Of a stretch of 64,000 nucleotides of DNA, positions 53,245 through 62,711 are shown piece by piece; the first letter of the stretch is position 1, and every line of letters starts with the position of its first letter. The notes beneath the pieces are model-generated. The model saw nothing but the letters and a program-made list of their open reading frames with translations. It had not been told where the DNA came from and made no database searches. Origin of the DNA: Desulfomonile tiedjei DSM 6799 (GTDB lineage: Bacteria; Desulfobacterota; Desulfomonilia; Desulfomonilales; Desulfomonilaceae); contig NC_018025.1 in assembly GCF_000266945.1 (NCBI RefSeq), positions 5,522,001 to 5,586,000 of the forward strand, written 5' to 3'. Made by a program: the position numbers and the translations under genes.

Positions 53245-54294
53245 ATGAACACAAAGACAATCTATCCTTTCGCAGCCATTGTCGGTCAACAAAGAATGAA
53301 GCTCGGGCTCATTCTCAATGTTATCAACCCTGCAATCGGTGGTGTGCTCATACGCGGCGAAAAGGGCACAGCCAAATCAACGGCCGTACGAGCTTTGGCA
53401 GATCTGCTGCCACTGATCGAAGTTGTTCGGGAGTGTCCTTTTCAGTTGTCTCCTGAAGCAGCTCACGAAGTATGCCTGGAATGTTGGAAGCACGATTGCC
53501 GCCGCATTCGCCTGGACGGCGGGCGTCCTGATTCAGATCTTCGCAAAACGAGAGTGATCGAACTCCCTGTCGGAGCCACAGAAGACAGGCTTATCGGCAC
53601 TCTGGACCTGGAGCATGCGTTAAAGAAAGGCGAAAAACGTATCGAACCGGGAATTCTGGCGGAAGCTCATCGGGGAATTCTCTATGTGGACGAGGTGAAC
53701 TTACTGGACGATCACCTCGTGGATGTCCTGCTGGATTCCGCAGCAATGGGAATCAACACAGTTGAACGAGAGGGCGTCTCTTTTACCCATCCGGCACAAT
53801 TCACGCTCGTGGGCACAATGAATCCTGAAGAAGGGGAACTCCGGCCGCAACTATTGGACCGCTTCGGCCTGTGCGTTACCATCGAAGGAATTCGCGACAG
53901 CTCGTCCCGCGTGGAAATCATGGAAAGGCGTCTCAGATTTGAGGAAGATCCGACAGGATTCGCACAAGAATGGGACAACGAATCTGCCGCTGTTGTGGAA
54001 AAAATCCGGAATGCTGTGGATCTGTATTCCCGAATAACCGTCGATCGATCCATCCTCATGGAGATTGCACGCTATTGCCTGGATGTAGGAGTTGACGGTC
54101 ATCGTGGCGACATAGTCACTTTGAAAGCCGCTAAAGCACTGGCAGCGTACGACAACCGTACAGACGTTACCGTGGAAGACGTGAATGCGGCAGCAGAGCT
54201 CGCTCTTCCACACCGGGTTCGCAGACAGCCGCTCCAGGATGTTGCTGTCGATGTGAAGGTGCTGAGAGACTCTCTGAGCAAACAACATTCATGA
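53245..54294 (+). CDS. Magnesium-chelatase subunit I type AAA+ ATPase
   Basis: A 349-residue AAA+ motor of the ChlI/BchI group, used to insert Mg or Co into tetrapyrroles. Walker A is present as GEKGTAKST, Walker B as [11 protein letters not shown], with [20 protein letters not shown] (parts) and a C-terminal helical domain ([19 protein letters not shown]). An insert with two CxxC-like Cys pairs ([18 protein letters not shown], about 71-88) may bind metal and is seen in some anaerobe homologues. No D or H subunit lies near, so the partner is elsewhere. Confidence 0.88.
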   Translation: MNTKTIYPFAAIVGQQRMKLGLILNVINPAIGGVLIRGEKGTAKSTAVRALADLLPLIEVVRECPFQLSPEAAHEVCLECWKHDCRRIRLDGGRPDSDLRKTRVIELPVGATEDRLIGTLDLEHALKKGEKRIEPGILAEAHRGILYVDEVNLLDDHLVDVLLDSAAMGINTVEREGVSFTHPAQFTLVGTMNPEEGELRPQLLDRFGLCVTIEGIRDSSSRVEIMERRLRFEEDPTGFAQEWDNESAAVVEKIRNAVDLYSRITVDRSILMEIARYCLDVGVDGHRGDIVTLKAAKALAAYDNRTDVTVEDVNAAAELALPHRVRRQPLQDVAVDVKVLRDSLSKQHS

Positions 54295-54330
54295 AATTGT
54301 CGCTTCAACTAAGGAATATCGATTATGTAT

Positions 54331-55098
54331 CTATGCACCGGTAGCAAGTGTGCCGCCGTCCACATAGATAGTCTGTCCTGTGATGAAACTCGCTGCATCT
54401 GAGCACAGAAAGAGGACTGCACCCACGATATCCTCGGGTTCCGCAATCCTGCCCTGAGGGATATGACTGACGAGTTGACGCTCCAATTCAGGATTGGTCC
54501 AGATCGGCTGACTGAAATGGGTTCTCGTTATACCGGGGCCGACTGCATTCACAAGAATATTCATGGATGCCCACTCCGTAGCCATGCACATGGTGAGCAT
54601 CTTCACGGCGGCTTTACTGGCAAAATATGCGCCCATCATAGGACCGCCACGTTCAGCGCCGACAGTAGTAACATTCACTATCCGCCCGCCTCCGCGCTGC
54701 ATCATAATCTTTGCTGCCGCCCTGCTGAGCAGAAATGTACCCTTTACATTCGTATCGAAAATCTTATCGAATCCATCTTCCCTGAGGTCGATCAACGGTC
54801 TCAAAAAACTCCTGGCTGCATTGTTGACCAAAATATCCACACCTCCGAAGACGTTGACTGCCTCCTGGACAAGTGCGTCTATCTGATCGCTCTGCGTAAG
54901 ATCCGTCATTTTCGCGTGAGCCGATCCCCCTGTAGACCTGATTTCGTCTGCTACCGCTTCGATTTCCGGGACGGTTCTTGCCGCAATGACCACCTTTGCC
55001 CCGCATTTGGCTAATCCCAGAGCAATTGCCTTGCCGATACCTTTTCCTCCGCCTGTTACGATAGCGATCTTCTCTGTAAGATCAGGTACATACGACAT
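54331..55098 (-). CDS. Short-chain dehydrogenase/reductase
   Basis: A 255-residue classical SDR: nucleotide motif TGGGKGIGKAIA, NNAARS, catalytic Ser region VNVTTVGAE and YFASKAAVK (Tyr-x-x-x-Lys), and a C-terminal SFITGQTIYVDGG. It resembles gluconate/acetoacetyl reductase-type SDRs; the substrate is unknown. The ATG at 55098 with GGGAGG eight bases upstream is chosen; a longer frame overlaps the HD-GYP gene. It ends 36 bases from the convergent ChlI-type gene. Confidence 0.9.
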   Translation of the reverse strand: MSYVPDLTEKIAIVTGGGKGIGKAIALGLAKCGAKVVIAARTVPEIEAVADEIRSTGGSAHAKMTDLTQSDQIDALVQEAVNVFGGVDILVNNAARSFLRPLIDLREDGFDKIFDTNVKGTFLLSRAAAKIMMQRGGGRIVNVTTVGAERGGPMMGAYFASKAAVKMLTMCMATEWASMNILVNAVGPGITRTHFSQPIWTNPELERQLVSHIPQGRIAEPEDIVGAVLFLCSDAASFITGQTIYVDGGTLATGA

Positions 55099-55120
55099 TC
55101 GATACCTCCCTCGAGCGTGG

Positions 55121-56419
55121 TTATATTTCACCTGATTTATTTGCCAGTATGTGCCGGAATTCGTTCTCTGCCTCCAGGAAGATTTCCACCAATTCGGGAT
55201 CGAAACGGATACCTTTATTTTCGATGATAGACTCCACAGCCTCTGCGTGAGAAAGCGGCTTTTTTTCGCCGGAGTTCGAGGTCATATGCTCGTACGCATC
55301 TGCAATCGCAAAAATTCGGGCTGCAAACGGTATTTCACGATCGCGTAATCCAAACGGATACCCGGATCCATCCCAGTGCTCATGGTGGTAGTAGGCGATT
55401 TCCATTCCGACCGAAAGAAAACTGTCCCTGCCGAGCCGGTTTACTGCTTCCTCGAGGGCGCGTCCGCCGAATACCGGATGCTGTTTCAACACTTCACGAT
55501 CCGACCATTCAGTCCCATAAAGTGCCGCATCCGACATGGTCGCCTTTCCCACATCGTGAAGAATGCTCGCGCGTACCAAATCCTCAATGTACTCTGCCGT
55601 CAAAAGATCCCGAAATGATTCCTGTTCTGACGCACATACGCAAAGAACACGACAATAATTGCGAATCCGTTGCAAATGAGACCCCCGGCCTTCCCTGGAT
55701 TCCATCAACTTGGCAAGAGCGAGAATGGCGTTATCCTGTGCTTCTCTTATCTGTTCAAAGGCTCTTACGGTCTTATCATGTGCAGCAATCAGAGCTGCCC
55801 CCGGTTTGGAATGCATGAGCTCGGCATGTGTGAGAGCTCTGCGGACAGCAAAGACAAACAGTCCCGCGTCGACGGGTTTATCGAGTAAATCGAAAATTCC
55901 TTTGGGAATTCCCTGTAATGCACGTTCTCTCGCTGAACTGACCACAGCGAGGACAGGCACAAAACGCCTCAAGCGCCTCAGGCTCGAAAAAATGTCCTGC
56001 AAATCGCTCTGGCCCGGATCCAAATCTGCAACGACGACCTGCGGTTGAGCCCGCTCAAAAAAATCAGAATCGGGATCGATACTTCCGAAAACTTGTATAA
56101 CTTCTATTTCCAGCAACTCCCGTACGTTTATGAGCAAGGAAGGGTCTCTGGAAATAACCATGACAGCCAACTCGCGAGCAAATGTTTCCGATTTTTCGGG
56201 CCTTACAGGAATGGAGAGATCCAGGACGATAGACGTATCGGTCTCCGACATTCTCGTGTCGAGTTCGCGTTGTGTCAGGATGCCCGCTGAGATCAGTTTT
56301 CGAAAAAGACTCTGAAGCCCTCTGGCCGATAGAGCATATTTCTTCATAAGCGCCGCGTCATCGAGACCGGCTCTCACATCATCTGCAGCACTTTGGGCGT
56401 CAATAGCTGCTTTCGCCAT
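55121..56419 (-). CDS. HD-GYP protein with N-terminal helical and receiver-like domains
   Basis: A 432-residue cytoplasmic protein. N-terminal 60 residues have a helix-turn-helix-like pattern (LMKKYALSARGLQSLFRKLI). Residues about 75-200 fold like a receiver, with Asp in VVVADLDPG and Lys in LLDKPVD. The C-terminal HD-GYP phosphodiesterase domain has SILHDVGK and HHEHWDGSGYP, plus IADAYEHMTS. This set usually hydrolyses cyclic di-GMP, and GYP is complete. It is followed by the SDR gene after 22 bases. Confidence 0.88.
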   Translation of the reverse strand: MAKAAIDAQSAADDVRAGLDDAALMKKYALSARGLQSLFRKLISAGILTQRELDTRMSETDTSIVLDLSIPVRPEKSETFARELAVMVISRDPSLLINVRELLEIEVIQVFGSIDPDSDFFERAQPQVVVADLDPGQSDLQDIFSSLRRLRRFVPVLAVVSSARERALQGIPKGIFDLLDKPVDAGLFVFAVRRALTHAELMHSKPGAALIAAHDKTVRAFEQIREAQDNAILALAKLMESREGRGSHLQRIRNYCRVLCVCASEQESFRDLLTAEYIEDLVRASILHDVGKATMSDAALYGTEWSDREVLKQHPVFGGRALEEAVNRLGRDSFLSVGMEIAYYHHEHWDGSGYPFGLRDREIPFAARIFAIADAYEHMTSNSGEKKPLSHAEAVESIIENKGIRFDPELVEIFLEAENEFRHILANKSGEI

Positions 56420-56627
56420 ATGGATTCTCTACCTTCAGGTGTGAATGTACATGAAAAAGAGCCACCTGGAAACTTGTTTGTTGCACGGTTTCCGGGCAAT
56501 ACCGACAATTCGTGTTCCTCTTGTCATTTAACCGGCCCACAGAGTGAAGATCTTCCTGAACATTGCTAAAATGTTTCTGTGTGATACAGATAAGATCTTC
56601 AGTGAACAAGGAGGCACGATTCTCCAT

Positions 56628-57833
56628 ATGACGATACACGCAACCGATTTGATTGAGGATACCCTCGCGGACAGTGGAGGAGTCAGAGAATACACCCTAT
56701 CTGACAGCAGTACACGAATTGTCAGGATCAAGACTTTTTGCCCTGACTTGATCGGTCCCGGCCCGACAAACGTGTACCTTATTAAGAACGAGACCACGGT
56801 CATGGTGGATGCGGGAATCCCGACGAAATTTGCAAAGGCGTTCTTCTATAATTTGCGAAATCAGCCTATGCCCGGTGAAGTCGAGGGCCTGGAACCGAAT
56901 CACAGCGAAAACGAGTTGACTGACGGGCTGGAGGCAGCAGGAATATCGTTCTCGGATATCAAGAGCCTGCTCTTTACTCACGGGCATCCGGATCATTTTC
57001 TCCTTGCGCGGTTCTTGCTCGATCGCACGTCTGCATCCATTTCTGCCCATATTCTCGATACACCGAACATATGTAATCCCTGGAGCATGCTTTACAATTG
57101 GGTTTCTCGTCAGGAGCAAATGGAAGCCACCGGAATGCCAAGAGCGATTTCAGCACAGCCGGGAAACAGGGACCGGATTTTTGCAGGGCTCGACTTGGAA
57201 TCCCACGGATTATCAGTTCCGGTGGATGAACCCATTTTCCGGAATCAGTATCTCGAGGTACAAGGGAAAAAGATTCCCGATATCCGAATACAACACCTGC
57301 CGGGTCACTCTCCCGGAAGCATTGGAGCGATCGTCGGACCTGAGCACGGAAAAAAAGTGCTTCTGTGCGGAGACGTTTTGCTCAATCCCATAACCCCGCA
57401 TCCCGATGACCTGCTCGTTTATCTTCAGACACTGGAAGAGCTTGCGACATACGATGACATTGAACTCGTGCTACCTGCGCACGGGGAAGAAATTACGGAC
57501 CTGAAGTCCCGAGTAGCTTTTCTGCGGGAACACCATAGAGATCGTCTCGCATTCACTTGGGAAGCGTGTTCTACTCCGAAGAGCGTCTGGGATATTGCCA
57601 CTACGCCGGGATATTTCGATACGTATGTAGACCCGGAAAAATTTAACTTCCTTGCCGGAACAGAAGCATTGGTTCATATGCAACTGCTGTTCATGGTCGA
57701 TGGGCTGCAACGCTTCCGTATCGAGGATGGAGTGCATTACTTTATGAGAAATCGGGAAGATTTCGATCGGGTGTACGACAGGATCTGCCAACTTATTGCA
57801 GACAAAAAGAACAAACCCATCATGAAGTATTAG
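56628..57833 (+). CDS. Metallo-beta-lactamase-fold hydrolase
   Basis: About 401 residues, cytoplasmic. Metal motif THGHPDHFLL, then QHLPGHSPGSIG, LLCGDVLL and LVLPAHGEE give a full glyoxalase II/RNase Z-like MBL site. It has an added C-terminal helical domain (about 300-400). ATG at 56628 has AAGGAGG some 13 bases upstream; a GTG at 56544 would add 28 residues and lacks a ribosome site. Substrate unknown. It is divergent from the HD-GYP gene. Confidence 0.85.
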   Translation: MTIHATDLIEDTLADSGGVREYTLSDSSTRIVRIKTFCPDLIGPGPTNVYLIKNETTVMVDAGIPTKFAKAFFYNLRNQPMPGEVEGLEPNHSENELTDGLEAAGISFSDIKSLLFTHGHPDHFLLARFLLDRTSASISAHILDTPNICNPWSMLYNWVSRQEQMEATGMPRAISAQPGNRDRIFAGLDLESHGLSVPVDEPIFRNQYLEVQGKKIPDIRIQHLPGHSPGSIGAIVGPEHGKKVLLCGDVLLNPITPHPDDLLVYLQTLEELATYDDIELVLPAHGEEITDLKSRVAFLREHHRDRLAFTWEACSTPKSVWDIATTPGYFDTYVDPEKFNFLAGTEALVHMQLLFMVDGLQRFRIEDGVHYFMRNREDFDRVYDRICQLIADKKNKPIMKY

Positions 57834-58014
57834 CAGATCCGTTCGCGGGCAGGTCTCAGCAGTATCCGAAAACACTGTGAACTGGGTGCACCGAGAACGA
57901 GCGATCGAATCGTGTCTCTGTGCTCGCTCTAAGTTGCGAGAATTTTCTGGACGTATCTCCAATTTGCGGCTCACTTGACCGTGGATCGGGCATGACAACG
58001 GGGAGGGTTAACGA

Positions 58015-58602
58015 ATGACGGATTTTAAAGAAGTTCTGTGCAAAGTATGTTCTGCCTGCAAAGGAGTAAATCCCGAAATATTGGAGCGTGTTCTGCTGCT
58101 TGCCGTGGAGATTGCTCGGGAAGGTCGCGAAGGCAGACGCATCGGTACTATCTTCGTCGTAGCCGATACTCAAGAAGTTCTGAAGAACTCGAGAAGTCTT
58201 ATTCTGGATCCTCTTTTCGGGCATGATCCCGAATTGAAGCAGATACACGATCCTAACGTGAGAGAGACCATAAAGGAACTCGCTCAACTTGATGGCGCTT
58301 TCGTTATTTCCGACCAGGGCATTGTGGTCTCTGCGTGCAGGTATCTCAACGCTTCCGCTGATGACATCCGGATGCCTTTGGGTTTGGGTGCGCGACATAT
58401 GGCGGCGGCATCCATCAGCCGGGCTACGAAAGCTGTAAGTGTTGTAGTCTCGGAAAGCTCGATTGTGCGGGTTTTTGATAACGGCGAGATGGTTTCAGAA
58501 ATAATTCCTGAGTTGTGGCTGTTCAGCCATTACAGCCGTAATGCACAAATAGCCAATCTGGGCACGCAGATTTCTGACTTTTCTTCTTTGTCGTGCACAT
58601 GA
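58015..58602 (+). CDS. Soluble diadenylate cyclase (DAC/DisA_N domain)
   Basis: A 195-residue protein that is almost only a DAC domain, making cyclic di-AMP from two ATP. The DGA motif lies at 93-95 (QLDGAFVISDQG). The second motif reads RHM at 127-129 (GLGARHMAAAS) where most cyclases have RHR. SVVVSESSIVRVF closes the fold. Two Cys pairs near the N-terminus (CKVCSACKG, 9-16) could bind metal. GGGAGGG lies upstream. No membrane helices or DNA-binding domain, unlike CdaA or DisA. Activity is likely, but the variant motif makes it less sure. Confidence 0.8.
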   Translation: MTDFKEVLCKVCSACKGVNPEILERVLLLAVEIAREGREGRRIGTIFVVADTQEVLKNSRSLILDPLFGHDPELKQIHDPNVRETIKELAQLDGAFVISDQGIVVSACRYLNASADDIRMPLGLGARHMAAASISRATKAVSVVVSESSIVRVFDNGEMVSEIIPELWLFSHYSRNAQIANLGTQISDFSSLSCT

Positions 58603-58622
58603 CTCAGTCGGTATGTATCGGG

Positions 58623-60497
58623 CTATCGATTGATGTTACCGTGAATTCCGCGGAATACTGACTTGCCGATTCGGCGATCGCAAAAAGCCAACGACCATCG
58701 GTTTGCCAATTTGAAACCGAGTCGAACGCCAGACAAACGCAGTGTTGAGATCAAACCGCTCTCCAGAGCATTCCGCACGTACTTTCTGGGGAAATAGCCT
58801 TCGTGCGACCATGTAACAATACGATTTTGATTCGACTTGATTGCCCGCGTGTCTTTCCATAGTATTCCGGTAGGTGAAATTCCGTCGGGCGAGTTGATGC
58901 CGTCCAACAAGGTAAAACTTGAACCCTCTTTCTTCAGAATAACAAGGCTGTCGAGGGAAACGGGCTGGTTGATTTTCATCCCGCGGGTTACGAAGCCCTT
59001 TTGAGTGACGATTGCTTGCTGGAACACCGTGTTAGGCCAGATGCACCTGGTGGGGTACAGAAACCAGGCATTAATCGCTTTTTCTCCGTACAACATTCGA
59101 ACCAGTTCCCGCAGTCCTCCCCAGCCTCGAAAAACAGCAGCACGTCGATGGCTGCTATCCAAATTGAGGAACAGAAGGTTTGTCCCGGGTTTCACTTCGG
59201 GCACTTCACTGATAAGGCTTTTCACGAGATTATTTCTGATCTGGGCAGCTTCCTGCCAATCCTTTCGAAGGCCTGCGTGGAACAATACCGCCAATCCAAC
59301 GAACACTACCACTGCGAGACCGGCGACTCGTTTGAGCAGCAGGTTACGCGGCAAGGTAGCCAATAAGGCGATGAGAATTGCCAGTCCGAAGCTCGCGGAA
59401 GAATAAATCCTGCTGGACCAGTTAAAATTGAACCATGCTGTATTGCCGTTAGGAATGAACCCCCATTTAGCCAATACCGTCTCTTCCAATCGCGGGATAA
59501 CGCTTCCATAGCCCGCGAGTTGGTACGGCATCATTCCCAGCAGCAAAATTACAATTCCCACCAGCGCGATGTAACCGTTTCCATCCACCCAGGAACATGA
59601 ACTTCGAGACACTGAAGCGGACCGGAGTCCAGAATAGACTGCAATGAGAGCCAATCCCATGATAGCCGCAGCCAGGATGAACTCAGTCATGGAAACGGGC
59701 AGACTGGCGAAAGGGGCTGCGAGATAATATGGCAGCAATGCAAGATAGGACCACAGAAGATCCACAGGGGGCAAGAGATGTCTGTGTCCGACAGCGCCAC
59801 CGCTCAAGATGGTGAACCTGATACTAATTGCTATAACCAAGGCCATACAGACTGCAGTGCCGAGTTTAAGGGCAAAATCTCGGTTCGACGATTCCGATGC
59901 AGAGCGAGTATGTACGGGCAAAACCAACAGCGGAATCGCAAAAATCAGGAGAGTCGGAGCTTCATACGTGAGAAATGCCGCAACGTAAATAGCCACTGGA
60001 GGCAGAAGTCGCGGCCAGGACTGCGGGCCTTCGGCCCATTTCTGAAAAGCCAGAACGCATGCCCAGAAAAGCAGCATACTGAGGCGCCCGTTATCTGTGG
60101 CCAATACGTATGTCAGGCAAGACAAGGTGGGAAGGAAAAAGGCTATTAAAACAGCCAGCGTTGAGAAATTCTTACGATTCGGAAATGCTTTCGCAAGTGC
60201 GAACCCCATCAACAGGGAAGCACCCGCCAAAAGCAAAAGTGAAAATAGATGAAACACTATCTTGTTAAAGCCGAACAGCTCAAAAAGTCCGATCCAGTAA
60301 ACGCCCTCAAGTGGTCGAAGCGATTCTCTCGCGTAGATCCAGACCGATTTGGGAAACTCATTCCAATATGGCCAACTGAGTATCCACCAATCGTCTCCTT
60401 CGAATCCTATATCTCCTGTTATCGCCGTAAGAACAAAACAGTAGACGACGAGGCCCGTTCCAGTTATCCACAAGAGATCGTATTTTCGAACATGCAT
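58623..60497 (-). CDS. Polytopic membrane protein, GT-C glycosyltransferase-like
   Basis: A 624-residue protein with about eleven to thirteen helices. An acidic loop right after the first helix (GFEGDDWWILSWP, Asp35-Asp36) is the place where GT-C glycosyltransferases keep their catalytic Asp. A soluble C-terminal domain of about 170 residues follows. It would transfer sugars from a lipid carrier on the outer face of the membrane. Same orientation as the next SGNH-like gene, 260 bases away. Confidence 0.65.
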   Translation of the reverse strand: MHVRKYDLLWITGTGLVVYCFVLTAITGDIGFEGDDWWILSWPYWNEFPKSVWIYARESLRPLEGVYWIGLFELFGFNKIVFHLFSLLLLAGASLLMGFALAKAFPNRKNFSTLAVLIAFFLPTLSCLTYVLATDNGRLSMLLFWACVLAFQKWAEGPQSWPRLLPPVAIYVAAFLTYEAPTLLIFAIPLLVLPVHTRSASESSNRDFALKLGTAVCMALVIAISIRFTILSGGAVGHRHLLPPVDLLWSYLALLPYYLAAPFASLPVSMTEFILAAAIMGLALIAVYSGLRSASVSRSSCSWVDGNGYIALVGIVILLLGMMPYQLAGYGSVIPRLEETVLAKWGFIPNGNTAWFNFNWSSRIYSSASFGLAILIALLATLPRNLLLKRVAGLAVVVFVGLAVLFHAGLRKDWQEAAQIRNNLVKSLISEVPEVKPGTNLLFLNLDSSHRRAAVFRGWGGLRELVRMLYGEKAINAWFLYPTRCIWPNTVFQQAIVTQKGFVTRGMKINQPVSLDSLVILKKEGSSFTLLDGINSPDGISPTGILWKDTRAIKSNQNRIVTWSHEGYFPRKYVRNALESGLISTLRLSGVRLGFKLANRWSLAFCDRRIGKSVFRGIHGNINR

Positions 60498-60758
60498 GTT
60501 CTTCTAACCATACCGAATAGCAGCGGTTAAGCCGATCTTAATCGTATAGAATACCAGAAACCGTTCTTAAAAGAAATAGTAAAAGACAGAAGAACCGAGC
60601 AATCAATCAATTCTAGAGCCGTTTTGTCAATTCCTCATCATTTCTTCGAAGCGACTTTGTTTCCACGCGCGCTCACAATAAGAAGACCCATGGTTTCGAT
60701 CTCTTGAAACGACAGGTCTTAAGCACGACACACCAATTTGCATTCACTCCCTTTCAGC

Positions 60759-62078
60759 CTATGGCCGGTGAGCATCCGTCAACGCACCGATCTGCAGATG
60801 ATGCCCGATCTCCCGATTCAATATTTCAGCAACAATTTTATTCCCTGCCGGAGTCGCATGCCCCCCGTACCATGCTTCGAGTTGCTCCTGATTCGGATTC
60901 ATCTCCCACATGCAGCGAATGGCATCAATGCAATGATAATTTCTTCTATCGAGATACTGTATAAATTGGGCCATTCTACTGATTTTACAGTCTTTCAGTT
61001 CATTCACATAATCCTTGTGCGGCATGAGTACGATTATCGGTTCTTCACCCCGTTCCTTCGCAATCGCTACGAAACGATCGGCTATATAGCACATGATTGA
61101 CAGAGGACCCGCTTGATTGAAGAGATCCCAGACATGCGGTTGATGATACTCGGCAAGCCAGGAAACTCGTGAGCTAAGCTGACTGAATACGGACTCGCTC
61201 CATTCAAAAAATGCAAGGGAATAGGGAAACCTGAACCGAGGCAAGTTTCGATCGAGCTGGTACCAGTAATCCAGTTTTCCGAGAGCCTGGAGAAACGAAT
61301 CCTGGTCCAGCTTGGATAATTCAGCTATGCTGGTTACGGGATTGGGGACCAGGGTTATTCCCTGAGCATCCGCCATGAACCTTGGTTTCGTGAGCTTCAA
61401 AGGATCGTGGTAGGTGTAGAAGGGCCTGTAGATGTTCACTACCCTGTTGATATTTTCAGGGAAGATGCAGAGAAGTACTATCTTCGTTGCGTATTGCCCG
61501 TTGTTTTCATATTTCAGTAAAGCCTGATCCGTACCGTAACCTCCTACACCAAAATTGAGCACGTTTGTGCCGAGCTTCCTGGCGAGATGAGTCTGCCACG
61601 TATCTTCATCGCCCGCCTCGGCACAATAGGTGAAGGAATCGCCATATGTAGCTATCATTGTGGAATCGAAATTGGTGCAGGTCCTGCGTTCGCCCATTTT
61701 TCCATGAGTATAAACAACAGCCTGCGCGTCTGCATGTACCAGCTCCGGGGGATAATCCCAGCCCAAAATCGGATGAAACAGGAGAAGTCCGGACGATTCT
61801 CTTGCAGGGGCCGCAGCTTGAACAAATTTGGGTCGGTTCTGCGAGTAGTCAGGAGTGCCGGGCTGGATCCGCCGGCTTAACTCCGCTCTATAGAGAATTC
61901 GCGTGGGCACACTTTCCTTGACGGATATGTAGGAGGCCAACTCTATTACGCAGAAGACAGGTAATAGTAAGAGAATCCAGAAAAAGAGTCGTTTTGCAAG
62001 ATCGGCACAGCAATGACAGGATGCATGCAGAAGAGAATGGTAATCACTTCCTTGTTGATAGGATTCGCAATGCTGCAA
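60759..62078 (-). CDS. Membrane-anchored SGNH/GDSL-like hydrolase
   Basis: About 430 residues with one N-terminal helix (RLFFWILLLLPVFCVIELA) and a periplasmic domain. SGNH marks: GDSFTY (about 146-151), the Gly/Asn blocks NFGVGGYGTDQAL and a late His in YGGHATPAGN. Such proteins modify acyl groups on sugars or polysaccharides, consistent with the GT-C-like gene downstream. The TTG at 62078 gives an odd Cys/His-rich start (HASCHCCADL); the true start may be later, so the 5' end is uncertain. Confidence 0.7.
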   Translation of the reverse strand: MQHCESYQQGSDYHSLLHASCHCCADLAKRLFFWILLLLPVFCVIELASYISVKESVPTRILYRAELSRRIQPGTPDYSQNRPKFVQAAAPARESSGLLLFHPILGWDYPPELVHADAQAVVYTHGKMGERRTCTNFDSTMIATYGDSFTYCAEAGDEDTWQTHLARKLGTNVLNFGVGGYGTDQALLKYENNGQYATKIVLLCIFPENINRVVNIYRPFYTYHDPLKLTKPRFMADAQGITLVPNPVTSIAELSKLDQDSFLQALGKLDYWYQLDRNLPRFRFPYSLAFFEWSESVFSQLSSRVSWLAEYHQPHVWDLFNQAGPLSIMCYIADRFVAIAKERGEEPIIVLMPHKDYVNELKDCKISRMAQFIQYLDRRNYHCIDAIRCMWEMNPNQEQLEAWYGGHATPAGNKIVAEILNREIGHHLQIGALTDAHRP

Positions 62079-62711
62079 TTCTGCCCCCTTACCCTGAAAG
62101 GCCTGTCACGAGCCCGAACAACAGTTCGCGCTACGGACGTGCAGGGCGATGTATCAATTCTTTTTCGTATGGCAACTATTTTCTACAATAATGCCTTTTA
62201 ATGGCACGATTACCGACTATTATATCCAAAAAATCAGGTATTACCTTTCATCACAACACAATTTACGGTCAACCATTCACGTTATCGCCAAAATTCTTCG
62301 GTTTAGAGGCATACCACTACCACATTATATCGAATATGACATATTTCTAGGGGGGATTGAAACCATTTTTTTTGCCGGAATGTAGGGCTTCAGTCTCGGG
62401 CGGTGGTTTGAGAGTATTTTGTTTGAGTACGTAGGATGCCGGTGAGCGAAGCGAACCGCATCATTGATGCCAGAGCGTTCGAATGCCTGTCATTGCGAGC
62501 GTAGCGAAGCAATCCCCTGAAGGTGCAGGCAAGTATCAGGAGATTGCCACGTCGCTCCGCTCCTCGCAATGACATGGCCTCCAGCTTCTCACCTCCGTGG
62601 GTAACTGAAGGAACACGCCGGATGAAACTTCATGTGATTGCAATCAGAAAAAATACCAGAAAAGAATCCCGCGCCATCTAACCGGCAGCGAGGGAGATTC
62701 TCCGAATACGA
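62079..62711. other. Intergenic region, AT-rich then repeat
   Basis: 62190-62390 is AT-rich with a T8 run. 62489-62574 is a long palindromic repeat. No gene is supported. Confidence 0.45.
62489..62574. repeat. Large palindromic repeat (TGTCATTGCGAG ... CTCGCAATGACA)
   Basis: An 86-base unit whose ends, TGTCATTGCGAG and CTCGCAATGACA, are perfect inverted copies. The interior also pairs (GTAGCGAAGCAATC with GATTGCCACGTCGCTCCG). This resembles a widespread intergenic repeat I recall from Desulfobacterota and related genomes. Confidence 0.75.

Noticed and set aside
62149-62385. 78-codon plus-strand frame in AT-rich DNA
   Set aside because: No ribosome site, composition follows local AT content, and no domain seen.
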